A stretch of DNA of 64,000 bases from Chinchilla lanigera (GCF_000276665.1 NW_004955446.1:7253835-7317834); one strand, 5' to 3'; positions 47,100-58,446 are shown, counted from the first letter of the stretch. Translations and numbers: made by a program. Notes: generated from the sequence alone by a model not told the origin.

Positions 47100-47930
47100 C
47101 AAAGTGTTCAACATCACTGGTCATTCAAGGAATGCAAATTAAAATAACACCCAGATTCCATCTCACTTCAGAAAGAATGGTTTTCATGAAGAAATCAACC
47201 AATGACAAATGCTGATGAGGTTGGGGGTGACCCTTCACCATTGTAAGTGGGAGTGTAAATTGGTACAAACTATGGAAACCAAAAACTGAAACTAGAGGTT
47301 CCATTCGACCCAGCTATTCCCCCTCTAGAGACCTGAAAGAGATAAATGCATCATACCACAGTGATATATGCATACCCATGTTTACAGAGGAAAAATTTAT
47401 AATAGCCAAGTCTTGGAAACTGTCCATATGCCCATCAAAAGGTGAATGGATAAAGAAAATGTGATATTTATGTACAGTAAGCACTACTGTGCCAAGAAGA
47501 ACAAACTGGAGTCATTTTTAGGTAAACAGAGGCACCTCAAAACCATAATGTTAGGTGAAATAACTTAGACACACAACTGTGAATACCATGCTGTTTCTCT
47601 TACGTGAGAAACACAACGGCTAAATAAGGAGCAAAGTGGAGGATAGATATCAGGAAGTAGGAAAAACATGCTCAAATGGAAAGGGGAACAAGGGAAGGGA
47701 ATGGGGGAAGAGAAGGAGGGATTTGAAAAAAGAGAATGAAAAAGAAAACTGGAAACAAAGCCTTTGTAAATAGGGAGTGGAACAAGGATTGAAGGGAGGG
47801 GAGGGAAATGGGAAAGAAAGAATTAATATGTACAGATACAAATCCCCTATGATGAATGTGATCATTATGTATAGCAAATATGTACTAATGAAAATAATTT
47901 TAAAATGCTTTGACAAAAAAAGAAAAAGTA
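47100..47930 (+). mobile_element. Second L1 3' segment
   Basis: Repeats the order of 46230-46960 with divergence: 'gttcaacatcactggtcatt', 'tgaagaaatcaaccaatgac', 'ggttccattcgacccagcta', 'ggtgaatggataaagaaaat', GA-rich 3' UTR, 'atgtatagcaaatatgtact'. It starts exactly where the first L1 tail stops, in the same orientation. Confidence 0.85.
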
Positions 47931-48066
47931 TTTGAGAAAAGACAATATTGAAAACAAGCAAAGAAGATTTAAGATTGGAATAATGAAAGTTCTTGAAGAA
48001 AAACAGAAGCAAAGAAAGAAAACATTAAAACCTGTAACTTAGGAAAAACTTGCCTGAAATAATTAT

Positions 48067-48249
48067 TTGAAACTACATTTAGAACCTCATTTTAAAAAAG
48101 TCTTTAAAGAAAAAGAAAAAAATCTAACAACAAAAATAGAGATTACATTAGACATTTTGAGAGCAATACTTTATGACAAGGGAAAATGGAGTAACATATT
48201 TAAGGCACTCAAGAAAAACAAATATTCAGTACATATTTCTGACAAGTGA
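48067..48249 (+). pseudogene. L1/HAL1 ORF1-like C-terminal relic
   Basis: A 60-codon frame ends with '[14 protein letters not shown]', which resembles the conserved '..W..IF..LK.K..' motif of the L1/HAL1 ORF1 C-terminal domain (nucleic-acid chaperone). Only this short part remains. The assignment is from motif memory and is moderate. Confidence 0.45.
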
Positions 48250-48628
48250 ACACTACCCATGTGATGGGCTTCTTCATGCAATTTTGATGCCTGCTTCTCT
48301 GCATGGTCTGCAGGCCAGCTCTGAATGTGTTTTATGAGACTTTCATTGAAGCGTGCTGCTAGTGTAGGTGTTAAGGAACACGCAGGATGGCAGATGAGTT
48401 TGGTGGCACAACTGTTGCATTTGATGCATTACTACTTGAAGTATGATTTGGACTAGGTGATGGACTTCTCTGGCCACTGAAATGCTGAAGACTTCAAGGA
48501 GAGACAGGTTCATGACCCTGCTGCTTGTCATTATACGCTGCTATGTGGCCAATTGTGACACTTGTCAACATGTTAAAACAAACAAACAAACAAGCAAAAT
48601 AAAACAACAACAAAAAAGAAAAGCAAGT

Positions 48629-48715
48629 ATGGGATGGGGATGTAGCTCAGTGGTAGAGTGCTTGCCTATCATGAGTAAGGCCTTGTGTCCAGTCTTTAGC
48701 ACTGGAAAAAAAAAT
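48629..48715 (+). repeat. ID-type SINE
   Basis: 'gggatggggatgtagctcag', 'tggtagagtgcttgcctatc', then an A-tail. Confidence 0.9.
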
Positions 48716-48730
48716 TGCATCTAGTAAAAC

Positions 48731-48821
48731 ATTTTTTTTTGTTGGCGGTACCAGGTATTGAACTCAGGACCTTGTGCTTGCCAGGCAGGCACTTGTGCCA
48801 CTGAGCTAATATCCCCAGCAA
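48731..48821 (-). repeat. ID-type SINE
   Basis: T-tail, 'ggtaccaggtattgaactca', 'cttgccaggcaggcacttgt', 'gagctaatatccccagc'. Duplication 'aaacat' flanks it. Lies tail-to-tail 15 bp from the plus-strand ID before it. Confidence 0.92.
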
Positions 48822-49224
48822 ACATATCTTCACCTATAGACTATTATCAATATGTAGAACTAAAGAAATGTCATTTCTATGGGTATTTCTTCAGGAACCT
48901 ACTAGAGAATAAGCTTCACACAACAAATTAACTCAGAGATATTTCCATATGCTTCATAGTGGGATTAAATGTATAATTACTTGTGGAACTGGGATTAATG
49001 ATTAAAATATAACAATTATATGCTTTGACAATGTAGATCTGGTACAGCATACAATGGGGGAATAGATATAGGGAAAGCAAATGCAAAAACCAAAAAAAAA
49101 CTTGAACTTTTAGTAATAATAATTGCTGGCAATAATATTAGAGCTGTTATTCTGAGACTACTGCCTGTGCAACTGGGATAAAACAAATGAATTATTACAG
49201 GATACTCTCACCCTTTGTATCTTT

Positions 49225-49408
49225 TGTCTTTTCTTTTGTGGCACTGAGGATTAAACCCAGGGCCTTCACACTGAGTTACATCCTCACCCCTTTTTATTTT
49301 GAGTCAAGGTCTCACTAAGTTGCTCAGGTGAAACTTGAACTTGTGAGCCTCCTTCCTCAGCTTTCCCAGAGCTGAGATTAGAGGTATATGTCACCAGGTC
49401 TGGCTTCT
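49225..49408 (-). repeat. B1-dID dimeric SINE
   Basis: Antisense ID ('gtggcactgaggattaaacc', 'cactgagttacatcctcacc'), T-rich linker, antisense B1 ('ctcactaagttgctcaggtg'). Confidence 0.85.
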
Positions 49409-49997
49409 TCGTGTATCATTGAGAACCAAGACTCATGGTACAGAAGAAAGGAGATATGGACAGAATAAAGAAGAGGCTAACTGAAAATGCTATAGTCATG
49501 AATCTAAATTGAACACAGCAGTAAGAATTAAAGAAAAAATTTTATCTTTAAAAAATATATGCATTTTTCTGCTTCCACAAAAAAACCTAGAAACAATGAC
49601 CAATCCCTCAGACTGTGGTCTTAAAATATCATTCCCCACTGAAGGAAACTAAAGTTTTCGAGGAGAAATGGCTGATTCCAGGTCTGGGGCGAGAAACAGT
49701 TAGGATAAACTAGGAACATGTCATATCAGAAAGTAAGTACACTAACAAAAGTTGCTAGGATCATGTTTAAAGAATTTAGGAGGCAACCTAAAAAGGTTTC
49801 CACTGACCAAATGGAACATTTTGAGCTTCAACACAGAAAAGAATTGCAATGGGTTGAAACTTATCAAATGTGTGTCAAGTAAGCTGTCTATAACAATACT
49901 TTTTTTTCTTTTTAAGAGAGAAGTAAAAGAAAAAAAAAGAACAATAGCAGCATACCAATATCACAGACACAAACAAAACGAAGCAAGAACACTAAAA

Positions 49998-50310
49998 GTG
50001 ATACAGGGTTTTAAAACAAAATGATAGGAAGTAACAGTGGCTGTTATATTACATACTGTTATCTTCAACTATGTTGCTCAGATTACCAGAAGCAAGAATG
50101 GAAGATTATTCAAACCACTGAAGAGAATAAAAAATAATTATTAGATAAAACATTAGCAATAATACAGAGTTTCACTAGACAAGATGGTAGGAATTCACCA
50201 AGGGCTGTTCCATTGCATATTGTTGTCTTCAAATCAGTTGCCCAGATTACCAGATATAAGCATGCAAAATTGGTCAGAATACAAAAAAATTTAAGCATTA
50301 ACTGTTTCTT
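49998..50310. repeat. Diverged tandem repeat, 165-bp period
   Basis: Two copies: 'gtgatacagggtttt' ... 'ttgctcagattaccaga' and 'taatacagagtttca' ... 'ttgcccagattaccaga'. The shared word 'gattaccaga' is at 50081 and 50246, exactly 165 bp apart. Source element not recognised. Confidence 0.8.
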
Positions 50311-50479
50311 TCAAAATACCATCAGACATCAGCTATCCCTGCTATCCATATATATATTGCCTTCCTTCTTTCTTTTTCTCCTTTCCCTCATTCCAGTTGT
50401 TCCTTACTTTGAGCAATTTCTTTCCCTTTCATATCATCTATCGTATGTTTTGAGTTTTACCTAGTCTTTCAGGTTCCTA

Positions 50480-50640
50480 CACCAAGGAGACAATACGATG
50501 TTTACACATGTGGGTGTGATTTATTTCTTATGAGTATGGTCTCCAGTTGCATCTGTATACCTACAAAAGCCCCGAGTTTATCTTTTTTATAGCTGAGTAA
50601 TACTCCATTGTATAAAAATACCATATAACAATAATTTTTG
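50480..50640 (-). mobile_element. L1 LINE fragment
   Basis: 'tttttatagctgagtaatac', 'tccattgtataaaaatacca' is the antisense L1 signature. Confidence 0.65.
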
Positions 50641-51223
50641 AAAAATTATATACTTCAGAAGATGACAAGGGACCAATTCATCATCTGGGAAACTAATAAA
50701 GAAAACTCCAGGATTAATCTTGCCTTACCCACATGAACTGTACTACTGAGTTATTAAATTATAGATGGAAAAAAAGCATCTCTTTCAAAAATTATCCCAG
50801 CTAATAAATAAAATGACTGAAGTATCTCAGCATTTCATCATTTTTCAACCACACGAATTAATACATCTAGACAATGATGACATTATTAAAGACAGACGAA
50901 CCAACCACCTGCCATCTTACTGAAGGAAGGCAACCTGGGTTTCATCACATCTGGATGCAATCTGTAGGAAATGCAGGAGACAAAGGAACACACTGAACTA
51001 AGCCACAAAGAAAATTTAGACTTCTAGGAACCCTACAAAGTTTCCTAGGTCTTTCAGCAGATTAACTGTGAGAAAATTAAAAGACATATTGAAAAATTGA
51101 TCAAGACTAAATTATAATCTAAGGATGAACACTTGGATGATAACATCATAAAGAAATAAGGGATGTTTAAATCTTGGGATACAGGAAGGTTGAAGGAGCA
51201 CATGGTGGAGTTTCAGGGTTACT
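50641..51223. other. Unassigned sequence
   Basis: Looks like old interspersed repeat ('cttctaggaaccctacaaag', 'aattgatcaagactaaatta') but I could not name the family. It continues past the SINE to about 51450. Confidence 0.3.
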
Positions 51224-51314
51224 TTTTTTTTTTTTTTTCCAGTACTGGGAATCGAACTCACAACCTCACACTTGCCAGGCAGGTGCTGTGCTGCTGAGCT
51301 AAATCCCCAGCCCC
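51224..51314 (-). repeat. ID SINE with 10-bp target duplication
   Basis: T-tail, 'ccagtactgggaatcgaact', 'cttgccaggcaggtgctgtg', 'ctgagctaaatccccagccc'. Duplication 'cagggttact' at 51214-51223 and 51315-51324. Confidence 0.94.
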
Positions 51315-51779
51315 CAGGGTTACTTCCTGACCTGGATGATGACTACAAGGGCATCTGCCTTATAAGAATTCCATAACTTATGAGATGAGAGTACATTAGA
51401 GGCTGAGATTGGGGTGAATTTGTAATAAAAATAAATTGAGGATGAAGAGCCATGAAAGGAAATAAAATGAGTAGTTGACACTGTAGCTATACTACTATAC
51501 TTTAGTAAATGGAGAGGAAGGATTGGGCAGTAGATGATGATAATGAAGACAACAATAAGCATACACTGAGCGTTAATCATGTGTCCGATACTGTGCTTTG
51601 TATTTTATCTGCATTATATCATTTACTTGCTCTCGGGAGTATCTGGTTATACAAGAACAATAAACTATTGGATACATTTCAAAAATTTAATCCCGATTTC
51701 TTTTTTTGCATCTCTTTTCAATAGGAATGATCTTTAAAGAATAAAGCTCTATGATTGTTTTTTAAAAAATTTTCCAATT

Positions 51780-52640
51780 TTTATTCACTTGAAGCTTTAT
51801 GGAGACCAACTAGGTGCCAGCAACAACCCGACTAAAAAAAGGCAGAGAAGAATTTTACTTTCATGGAGTTTAAATTTGGTTGAATGGAATCAGTGAACAC
51901 GAACATGTCTGGCAGTAGTTAAGTGTTAACAAATAATACAGGTGACATGATAGAGATTGGGTGACTATTTTCACTTGTTTGTTCAGTGATGGACTCTTCA
52001 AATAGAACATGCTAGCTCAGATTTTAATTATAAAGAGGAAACCCTGCAAAAATATGGAGGAAGGACTTCCTAGGCAGCTGTTCTAAGCTGGCAAGGTTGA
52101 GGGTCAGAGAGGAACCACTGAACAGGCCTAGTGGGAAAGAGGCATCATACAGAACTCGGTCTAGTGAGTGAGGAGTTTAGAAACCAAAGGAGAGCAGGTG
52201 AGAGCTAACCCCTCACGAAGTAACCCTGGATGCTCTGTAGGAAGAATGGAGTGTTAGGAGACAAGAGAGCAAGAAAACAGGAAACCATCAGTGTCAAATG
52301 AAAGCTGATAGCTTGGGCAGTGGTAATGCAGGTGGGGAGAACCGGAGGATGTGGCTTGTAGGACGCATCCACAGGGCTTGCTGCTAGACGGAGAAGGGCA
52401 TCAGAGGAACAAGGGCCGCCTACAAATTTGTGTTTGCACACTGAATGGATAATGATCCTTCCTAAGTGCTGGGGTTAGAGAGTTTTGGGTGGTGCTGGCA
52501 GCAGTGATGGGTGGGAAACAAGGAGTCTATTTTGGTGCTGTCCACTTTGAAATGTGTCTTAAACTTCAGTGGGACATCTGTTAAGCAGACACAAAGCTGG
52601 AGTTCTATAAAAGGGTCAGGGCTACATTTGGGAGTCAAAT
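51780..52640 (+). mobile_element. Old LINE-type (L2-like) interspersed repeat
   Basis: 'ctaggtgccagcaacaaccc', 'tttactttcatggagtttaa', 'aggaaggacttcctaggcag' and later 'cttcagtgggacatctgtta' parallel the same ancient family as 25841. Non-coding; name uncertain. Confidence 0.4.
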
Positions 52641-54285
52641 AGTTGATATTACATCCATCAGGGGTAATGAGGTCTCCCGCCAGACTGAATGTATTTTAAA
52701 CAGAGCAGTGGTTCTAAGACAGCCATTGGGCATGCAGAAGTGAAGCAGATCAGTCAGCAAAGGGGACTGCCGGGTGCTTCATAAATGTGGTATCAGGAAG
52801 CCTGTGACCCCTTTAAAATTCCATCTCAGCCCCAAACTTTTTCCCAGCCACAGCTTCAATGCCAGGTCTCAACAGCTTCAAGAAGGTGCAACTGGACTGT
52901 GGCTGCTTCAGGGAGAAACTGGGTACCTCCCACTTCCTGCCCTCAGGCCTGTCTGACTTGGTGAGCAGCAATGTTCAGGAAGCTGCCCATTTTTGCATAA
53001 GCTGGGAAGATAACACAGGGGCTAGCCCTGAGATGTTGGGGATAAGATCCTTACGTACATGCTTTATCCCCTTAGGAAAATAGTTTCTAAAGCACATTTT
53101 ACAAGACTTTTCGAGGTATCATGAATCAAGCACAGGTTGTCCAGTCACCTTAGCTGTGGCCAAGTCCATAATACACCCTTGCGTTGGCTCTCTGTCCTTC
53201 TCCGTGGCGGTGCACTTTGGTTCCCTGGAAGAGTTCTCCAAAGAAATGATCTGCACACAATTCTTTGTGTCAGGCTCTGCTTTTGAGGGAAGAAGCATTT
53301 CAAGAAAAGAGGACACAGTTACTTTGAATGCTACCAAGAGGGCCCAAGGGCACAGGACCTGGTCACATGGAATTACTGGAGACCTTGACCAGTGCAGTTT
53401 CATGTAGTGGTGATGAGAAGCTCAAACAGAGGCTGCAGAGAACAGGAGATGAGGGAATGGAGGCAGCAAACTGGATGCTCTTTCAAAGGGTCTAAATTCC
53501 ATGTAACATTGACCCCCTCTGCTAATCTTTTAAAAATATATCTCATTTGCCAGTGGAGAGAAGAAAAATATACCAATAGCTAGAATGGCACATGAAGGAA
53601 AGGCTTTTTAAGGCCAAGGAACAGCAGATGACAGGCACAATGAGTGTCCAGCAGAAGGGGAGAAACTCATGTAAGATGGGGAGGGCAAGCTGAGTGGAAG
53701 GGGTCACCTTTCGAACCTGAGTGTAGGGTTGGCTTTTGGCTAGAACAGGGACCTTTCTTTCATAGAACTGAAAGGAAGGCAGAATTCAAACAGGTAGGGA
53801 TGTGGGTAGGTTTGGTGACTTAGATGGCCAGAAAATAATGGAATTAATATTTGGTTGCTTCCACATTTTCAATAAATTATATTTTCAGGTCAAAGCTGAG
53901 GAAGAGCAGTACAAGGCACAGCAGTTTGAGGAAAGAGGGAGAGTGAATTTTGGAAACTAAGAATACAAACATATTGAACAGTGATTGCTAAGCACCCATG
54001 TACTTATCTCAGGGGAAAATGGCTAATTTCTGTCCCATGTGAAGGTGGGTGACTTTCACACACAGGTACTCTTTCTTTCCAAAACCTCACTGTTACCAGT
54101 TTGATGGAACTAGAAGGATTACACCGATGAGAAAGATAGGGAGCAGCCTTTTGGATCAAATGCAAGGTGGTGGTGAAGGCCAGATGAAGGACGACTCCTT
54201 GGGAGAGTGTGGCCCGAAGGGGAACATTTAATTTGGGTGACATGAACTGGCTCAATGTTGGCACTGCACATCAAAAAACTACTGG
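52641..54285. other. Mostly unassigned sequence
   Basis: 52.77-53.41 kb has several 60-94-codon frames on both strands and balanced composition, but no domain, no convincing splice-site pattern and no agreement between frames. No gene called. Confidence 0.35.
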
Positions 54286-54378
54286 GGCTGGGCACGTAGC
54301 TCAGTGGTCGAGCACACGCTTTGTATGAGCAAGGCCCTGTGTTCACTCCCCAGCACTAAAAATAAATAAATAAAAACA
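54286..54378 (+). repeat. ID-type SINE
   Basis: 'ggggctgggcacgtagctca', 'tggtcgagcacacgctttgt', 'gtgttcactccccagcact', (aaat)n tail. Confidence 0.9.
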
Positions 54379-54451
54379 CCAAACAAACGAAATCCTGCTG
54401 CAAATGCACTGATGATTTTTTTGAGACAGAAATAGTATTCTTTAGAATATA

Positions 54452-54916
54452 CATGGTGTGATCTAAAAACAGGAGGAATGTTTAAATTTTAAAAATACAT
54501 CACAGTAAAAGACATACTGCCATTAATTTCCCTCAGAATACTCCCTCTCGCTTTGAACACACTTATCCCATCATTCTTTCCACTTTCTGGAACTGCTTTC
54601 AGAGAACACTTAAACTGTATATTCTTTAGGCTTTTTGTTTGTTTGTATGGCACTGAGGATTGAACCCTGGGCCTTTTCAGAGCTATATCCCCGGCACCCC
54701 TTCTCACACCCTTCAAGCAATTCTGGAGGTTCTCTTACATGAGTATCTTTAATTGCACAATCCTGGCTGCCTCCATGCCCTGAACTGATTAAAAATATTA
54801 ACCTTTCATGGTCATTTTGACTTTGGGGAAGAGCCAGAAGTCACACAATGCAAATGAAGTGAATAAGGTAGGTGAGGACACACTATGTGACAGATATTGC
54901 TTCAAACCTTTGATCA
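54452..54916 (-). mobile_element. mariner-type transposon relic
   Basis: The plus strand is antisense to a mariner-family transposase: 'ccattaatttccctcagaat', 'tgaacacacttatcccatca', 'ctttggggaagagccagaag', 'tcacacaatg'. On the minus strand the last part gives 'CDFWLFPK' (about 54822-54845), the block holding the third catalytic Asp in mariner DDD enzymes. Frameshifted and dead; an ID SINE is inserted at 54634. Confidence 0.65.
54634..54705 (-). repeat. ID-type SINE inside the mariner relic
   Basis: 'tttgtttgtttgtatggcac', 'gaggattgaaccctgggcct', 'agctatatccccggcac'. Confidence 0.85.
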
Positions 54917-55060
54917 ATGTGGTGTGATAAATAAATATGGTGAATTTTAAATTTAAAAATTATTATAGTGAAAGACACATTGCCATTAATTCCTCTCAAA
55001 ATACTCTATCTTGCTTGGAACATACTTACTGTTCTTAGCAATGTCTTTTACTATAATAAG
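54917..55060 (-). mobile_element. Second mariner relic copy, truncated
   Basis: Repeats the outer end of the preceding relic: 'gtggtgtgataaataaatat', 'gtgaaagacacattgccatt', 'cctctcaaaatactctatct', 'tgcttggaacatactta'. Starts about 465 bp from the equivalent point of the first copy, same strand. Confidence 0.65.
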
Positions 55061-55642
55061 CTTTTTTTTAGTCATTCACTATATTTTTGACCATTTATAT
55101 ATATTTCCTTTGACAATGCTTTAAATAGTATGCTACTATTTTCTCTACCAAAGACTCAGAAAAACAAAAATTCTATGAGTGTATTACAGAGACAGAGGTA
55201 AGACTTAATAAATATAAGCTTCCCAAACAGTAAGCTTAAGTTGTAAAATTTCTAAGTACAACACCAAGCAGTGACCTAATTGTTTCCCTAGTTACCCAAT
55301 GTGGGGGGGGAAATGAATAAGCTAGATATAAATGCTGTCTCCAGTGGGGTGGGAGGGTTATAACTTTTTATGGCCATGAGATCTGTAATCCCTGTAACTC
55401 AAAATGTGGTCACTCAAAACATATAAACAAAAATGTTATATGGCCTGTCAGATCATTTGCTTATGGCACTAGCAAAATATGTGCTATTTTATTTATTTTG
55501 ACAGAAGCTGAATATAGCTGGTTCACCGGCTATACCTAAACTCCTAAATGAGGGTTTTGTGGGTATGTTAACACAAAAAATATACACAAATTTTTGTAAT
55601 TTGCGAAGAGCCAGTAGATAACAAGTATCTAGTACACATGAC
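55061..55642. other. AT-rich unassigned sequence
   Basis: No repeat family or gene recognised. Confidence 0.4.
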
Positions 55643-55647
55643 AAGAT

Positions 55648-55740
55648 TCTTTTTTTTTTTTTTTTCCGGTACCAGGAATTGAACTCATGACCTCACGCTT
55701 GCCAGGCAGGCACTCTGCCACTGAGCTAAACCCCAGCCCC
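55648..55740 (-). repeat. ID SINE with target duplication
   Basis: T-tail, 'ccggtaccaggaattgaact', 'cttgccaggcaggcactctg', 'gagctaaaccccagcccc'. Imperfect duplication 'acatgacaagatt' / 'acataacaagatt'. Confidence 0.93.
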
Positions 55741-55932
55741 ACATAACAAGATTTTAAAACATATGTGTACTTATTCATATATACACATGCTGCATTCTTT
55801 TAACTATATACTTTTTCTGCAGATACCCCAAAAAGCTGAGACAATCTTATTTCTACCTTGATTTGAAACCCAACTTCATTTTTCCTTTGGGTGCATTGTA
55901 CTATGTAACCACCAAGTAGTCTCTTTAAATTT

Positions 55933-55963
55933 GTGTGTATGTGTGTGTGTGTGTGTGTGTGTG
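55933..55963. repeat. (GT)n microsatellite
   Basis: 'gtgtgtatgtgtgtgtgtgt', placed where the A-tail of the adjoining minus-strand SINE should be. Confidence 0.95.
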
Positions 55964-56143
55964 CTGTATTGGAGACTGACTCCAGGGCCTTTGCACTGAG
56001 CTACATCCCTAGCCTTTTTAAAACTTTGAGACAGGCTCTTGCTAGGTTGCTAAATTATCCAGGCTGAGCTTGAATTTGCAGTCCTTCTGCCCAAGCCTCC
56101 CAGAGTGCTAGGATTACAAGCATGACCTGCTGTGCCTGGTTTT
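55964..56143 (-). repeat. B1-dID dimeric SINE
   Basis: Antisense ID ('gtattggagactgactccag', 'ctgagctacatccctagcct'), linker, antisense B1 ('gagtgctaggattacaagca'). Confidence 0.88.
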
Positions 56144-56237
56144 GAAAATTTTTTAAGTGGCACTCTTTGATAATCAATGCAACTTCTTTTTGAAGCAACT
56201 GTAAGAGGTAAGCCAGAGCGATTATTCCCATTTTGGA

Positions 56238-56420
56238 GTTGGCAGAACTCAGGCTCCAACACTCTAGGAACCTGAGGCAGGTGGATCAAAAGTTTGAGCC
56301 CAGCCTAGGTGAATTAGCAATTTAGGGAGACCCTGCGTCAAAAAAGGGTGTGGGGAGAGGGTGCCGGGGAATATAACTCAGTGCAAAGGCCCTCGGTTCA
56401 ACCCAACAAGCAAAAACCTA
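56238..56420 (+). repeat. B1-dID dimeric SINE
   Basis: B1 arm ('aggaacctgaggcaggtgga' ... 'gagaccctgcgtcaaaaaa'), G-rich linker, ID arm ('gccggggaatataactcagt'). Opposite orientation to the dimer at 55964. Confidence 0.88.
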
Positions 56421-56972
56421 TAGACTATAAAGCTTAAATGTTTGCTGAAAACTCAGATTTTACAGTTGTACACATTTTTGTTTCACATGGGATGCAAGAT
56501 CAGTGGCCGAAGTAAGCAGCCTCTGACCCATGCCTCATGCTCACATCGAGGACATGGACAGCTGTATTTATCTGAGTGGCAAGGTTGATACACAAGTAGA
56601 AGATAAAGCATCCTGCTAATGGCTGACAGACCCAGTGCCAAAAATGCAGCCTAGGAAACCATTCACCCAGCCTGAACAGAAGGGGTATTTTCTACTAGAA
56701 GTGTAGAACAGGGTTTGCTTTTGTAATTTTGCAAAAATCCTCAGTTTTTATGTGTTTAACAATTTTACATCATTAATTTTCTAGTATTTGGCTTATGTAG
56801 GAGTAAATTTTCAATTAGTTTTAATGGAATTTTCTCTTTATTCACCACAATATCTTGGTTGTCTTTTCAGTTCATGATTACCAAATACAAGTTTAATCTC
56901 TTTTCAAAATTGTAGGACTATGCACTATAAATCAAAGTACATTACAAACAGGACAAGTATGCGTGGTGTGTG

Positions 56973-57004
56973 CACACACACACACAAACACACACACATA
57001 CACA
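56973..57004. repeat. (CA)n microsatellite, interrupted
   Basis: CA runs broken by 'aaa' and 'tacaca'. Confidence 0.9.
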
Positions 57005-57345
57005 CTCTTACTCATGCAGGCCTACACAGATTGCAGGATAACTTCTAAACACCAAGGACAAAGAGAAAGAGAGAAAAACAGAAAAAGCAAACTGCCTTCA
57101 AAGGACCATCCAGTAAAATGGCAGCAATTGAATCTGTGAGACAGAAAACAAAAACAAACCAAATATTTCAAAGTGCAAAAAGACAATAAATCCCAATCGA
57201 GAATTCTAGTTCCAGCAAAACAATGCTAAATAATACTTTAAAAATGTTGAATATAAATCTTAAGATAATGACTAAGAGCTAAAGGATGTTCAACAAGCAG
57301 AAGGAAAATTATTCCAGATGGAAATTCACAAATATAGCAAGGAAC

Positions 57346-57416
57346 TTAGAGAGAGAAAGAAAGAGAGACAGAGAGACAGAGAGAGACAGAGAGACAGACA
57401 GAGAGACAGAGAGAAG
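57346..57416. repeat. (GAGACA)n / (GAAA)n simple repeat
   Basis: Purine-rich: 'gagagaaagaaagagagaca' then repeated 'gagagacagagagacag' units. Confidence 0.93.
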
Positions 57417-57597
57417 ATGAGAAGATGGGTACATGGTTAAAAGAAGTCAACACTGATTTCAGACAACAAAGGAAATAATGTTTTATAGAATTAAAACAGG
57501 AAAAATTAAAATACATGACAACAATAGTAAATAAGAGGCGTGATGAGTGGAATTTAGGTCTTTGAGTTGTTCTGGAAGAGATAAAAATATTAATTTA

Positions 57598-57825
57598 TAG
57601 CTGGGCATAGTGGTGCTTGAATATAACCCCAGCTACTTGGGAGTCTGAGGTAGGAAGACCAAAGCAGCCCAACAGCTCAAGACCGCAGGCTGGAGGTTTT
57701 TTTTTTTGGGGGGGGGGGCGGGTACTGGGAGTCAAACTCATGACCTTGCACTTGCCAGACAGGGGCTGTGCTGCTAAGTCATATCCCCGGCCCTCAGGCT
57801 GGAGTTTTGAGACACTTGTCTTTGG
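57598..57825 (+). repeat. B1-like SINE split by an ID SINE
   Basis: 'tagctgggcatagtggtgct', 'aaccccagctacttgggagt', 'aagaccgcaggctggag' before and 'ttttgagacacttgtctttg' after the insertion. Confidence 0.85.
57696..57794 (-). repeat. ID SINE nested in B1
   Basis: T-run and 11-G run, 'gggtactgggagtcaaactc', 'cttgccagacaggggctgtg', 'catatccccggccc'. Duplication 'caggctggag' at 57686-57695 and 57795-57804. Confidence 0.93.
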
Positions 57826-58019
57826 AAAAAGAAAAGAAAAGAGGCACAAAGCCAAACAAAACTGCCTAACTTACATTAGGCTTTATACTTCAAGGATGCA
57901 AGTTATAATCTATAGGATAACTACAGTAAGAAAAATAAAAGAATACATAGTAAGGTAAAAGGAATTTTAAAATTGTTTTAACTTTTATACAAAGTATAAC
58001 ATGCTATATATAGTATTTT

Positions 58020-58446
58020 GAACTTACTTTTTTCAATTATGATAAATTCGCTAAGATTCACCCATGCATTATTTCTTTTGATCGCTACAAATGATCCCAG
58101 TGTATTTATCTGCTCTCCACTATGGGCAGCTTTTGGGTTTTTCCACTTTTCTGCTGAACAGTCTTGTTAGGAATGCTCTTGTATATGTCTCTCATTATCC
58201 ATATTTAAAACTTTCTATTTCCACATAAAGCAGGATTGCTGGGTTATAAAGTATATTTTTCTTCTGTGCAATATAATGACAAAACATTTAAAAATTTACA
58301 GTCCTTCCAGGAACACATGAGATTTTATGAATCCATATTTTATCCAATATTTGATATTATTAGTCCTTAAAATTTTTACCAACGAAAATGGCCAAGTCAT
58401 TGTGGTCTTGATTTACATTTTCCTGATCCTCAGAGTTGAGCATCTC
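58020..58446 (-). mobile_element. L1M LINE 3' region, first part
   Basis: Antisense L1M: 'ctaagattcacccatgcatt', 'aagcaggattgctgggttat', 'tttacattttcctgatcctc', 'agagttgagcatctctg'. Continues after an LTR insertion at about 58932. Confidence 0.75.

Larger units (their letters stand above)
56421..57597. other. Unassigned AT-rich sequence with simple repeats
   Basis: No gene. Contains a (CA)n tract at about 56973-57004 and a GA/GACA tract at 57346-57416. Confidence 0.4.

Noticed and set aside
47650..48012. 120-codon Phe/Leu-rich minus-strand frame
   Set aside because: Antisense of the purine-rich L1 3' UTR; Phe/Leu/Ser richness comes from T/C-rich sequence.
52774..53407. Possible exon(s) with balanced composition
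   Set aside because: Several frames in different phases compete, and I could not support splice sites or a known protein.
57346..57416. CRISPR-like regular repeat
   Set aside because: A simple (GAGACA)n tract with no spacers, in a mammalian genome.
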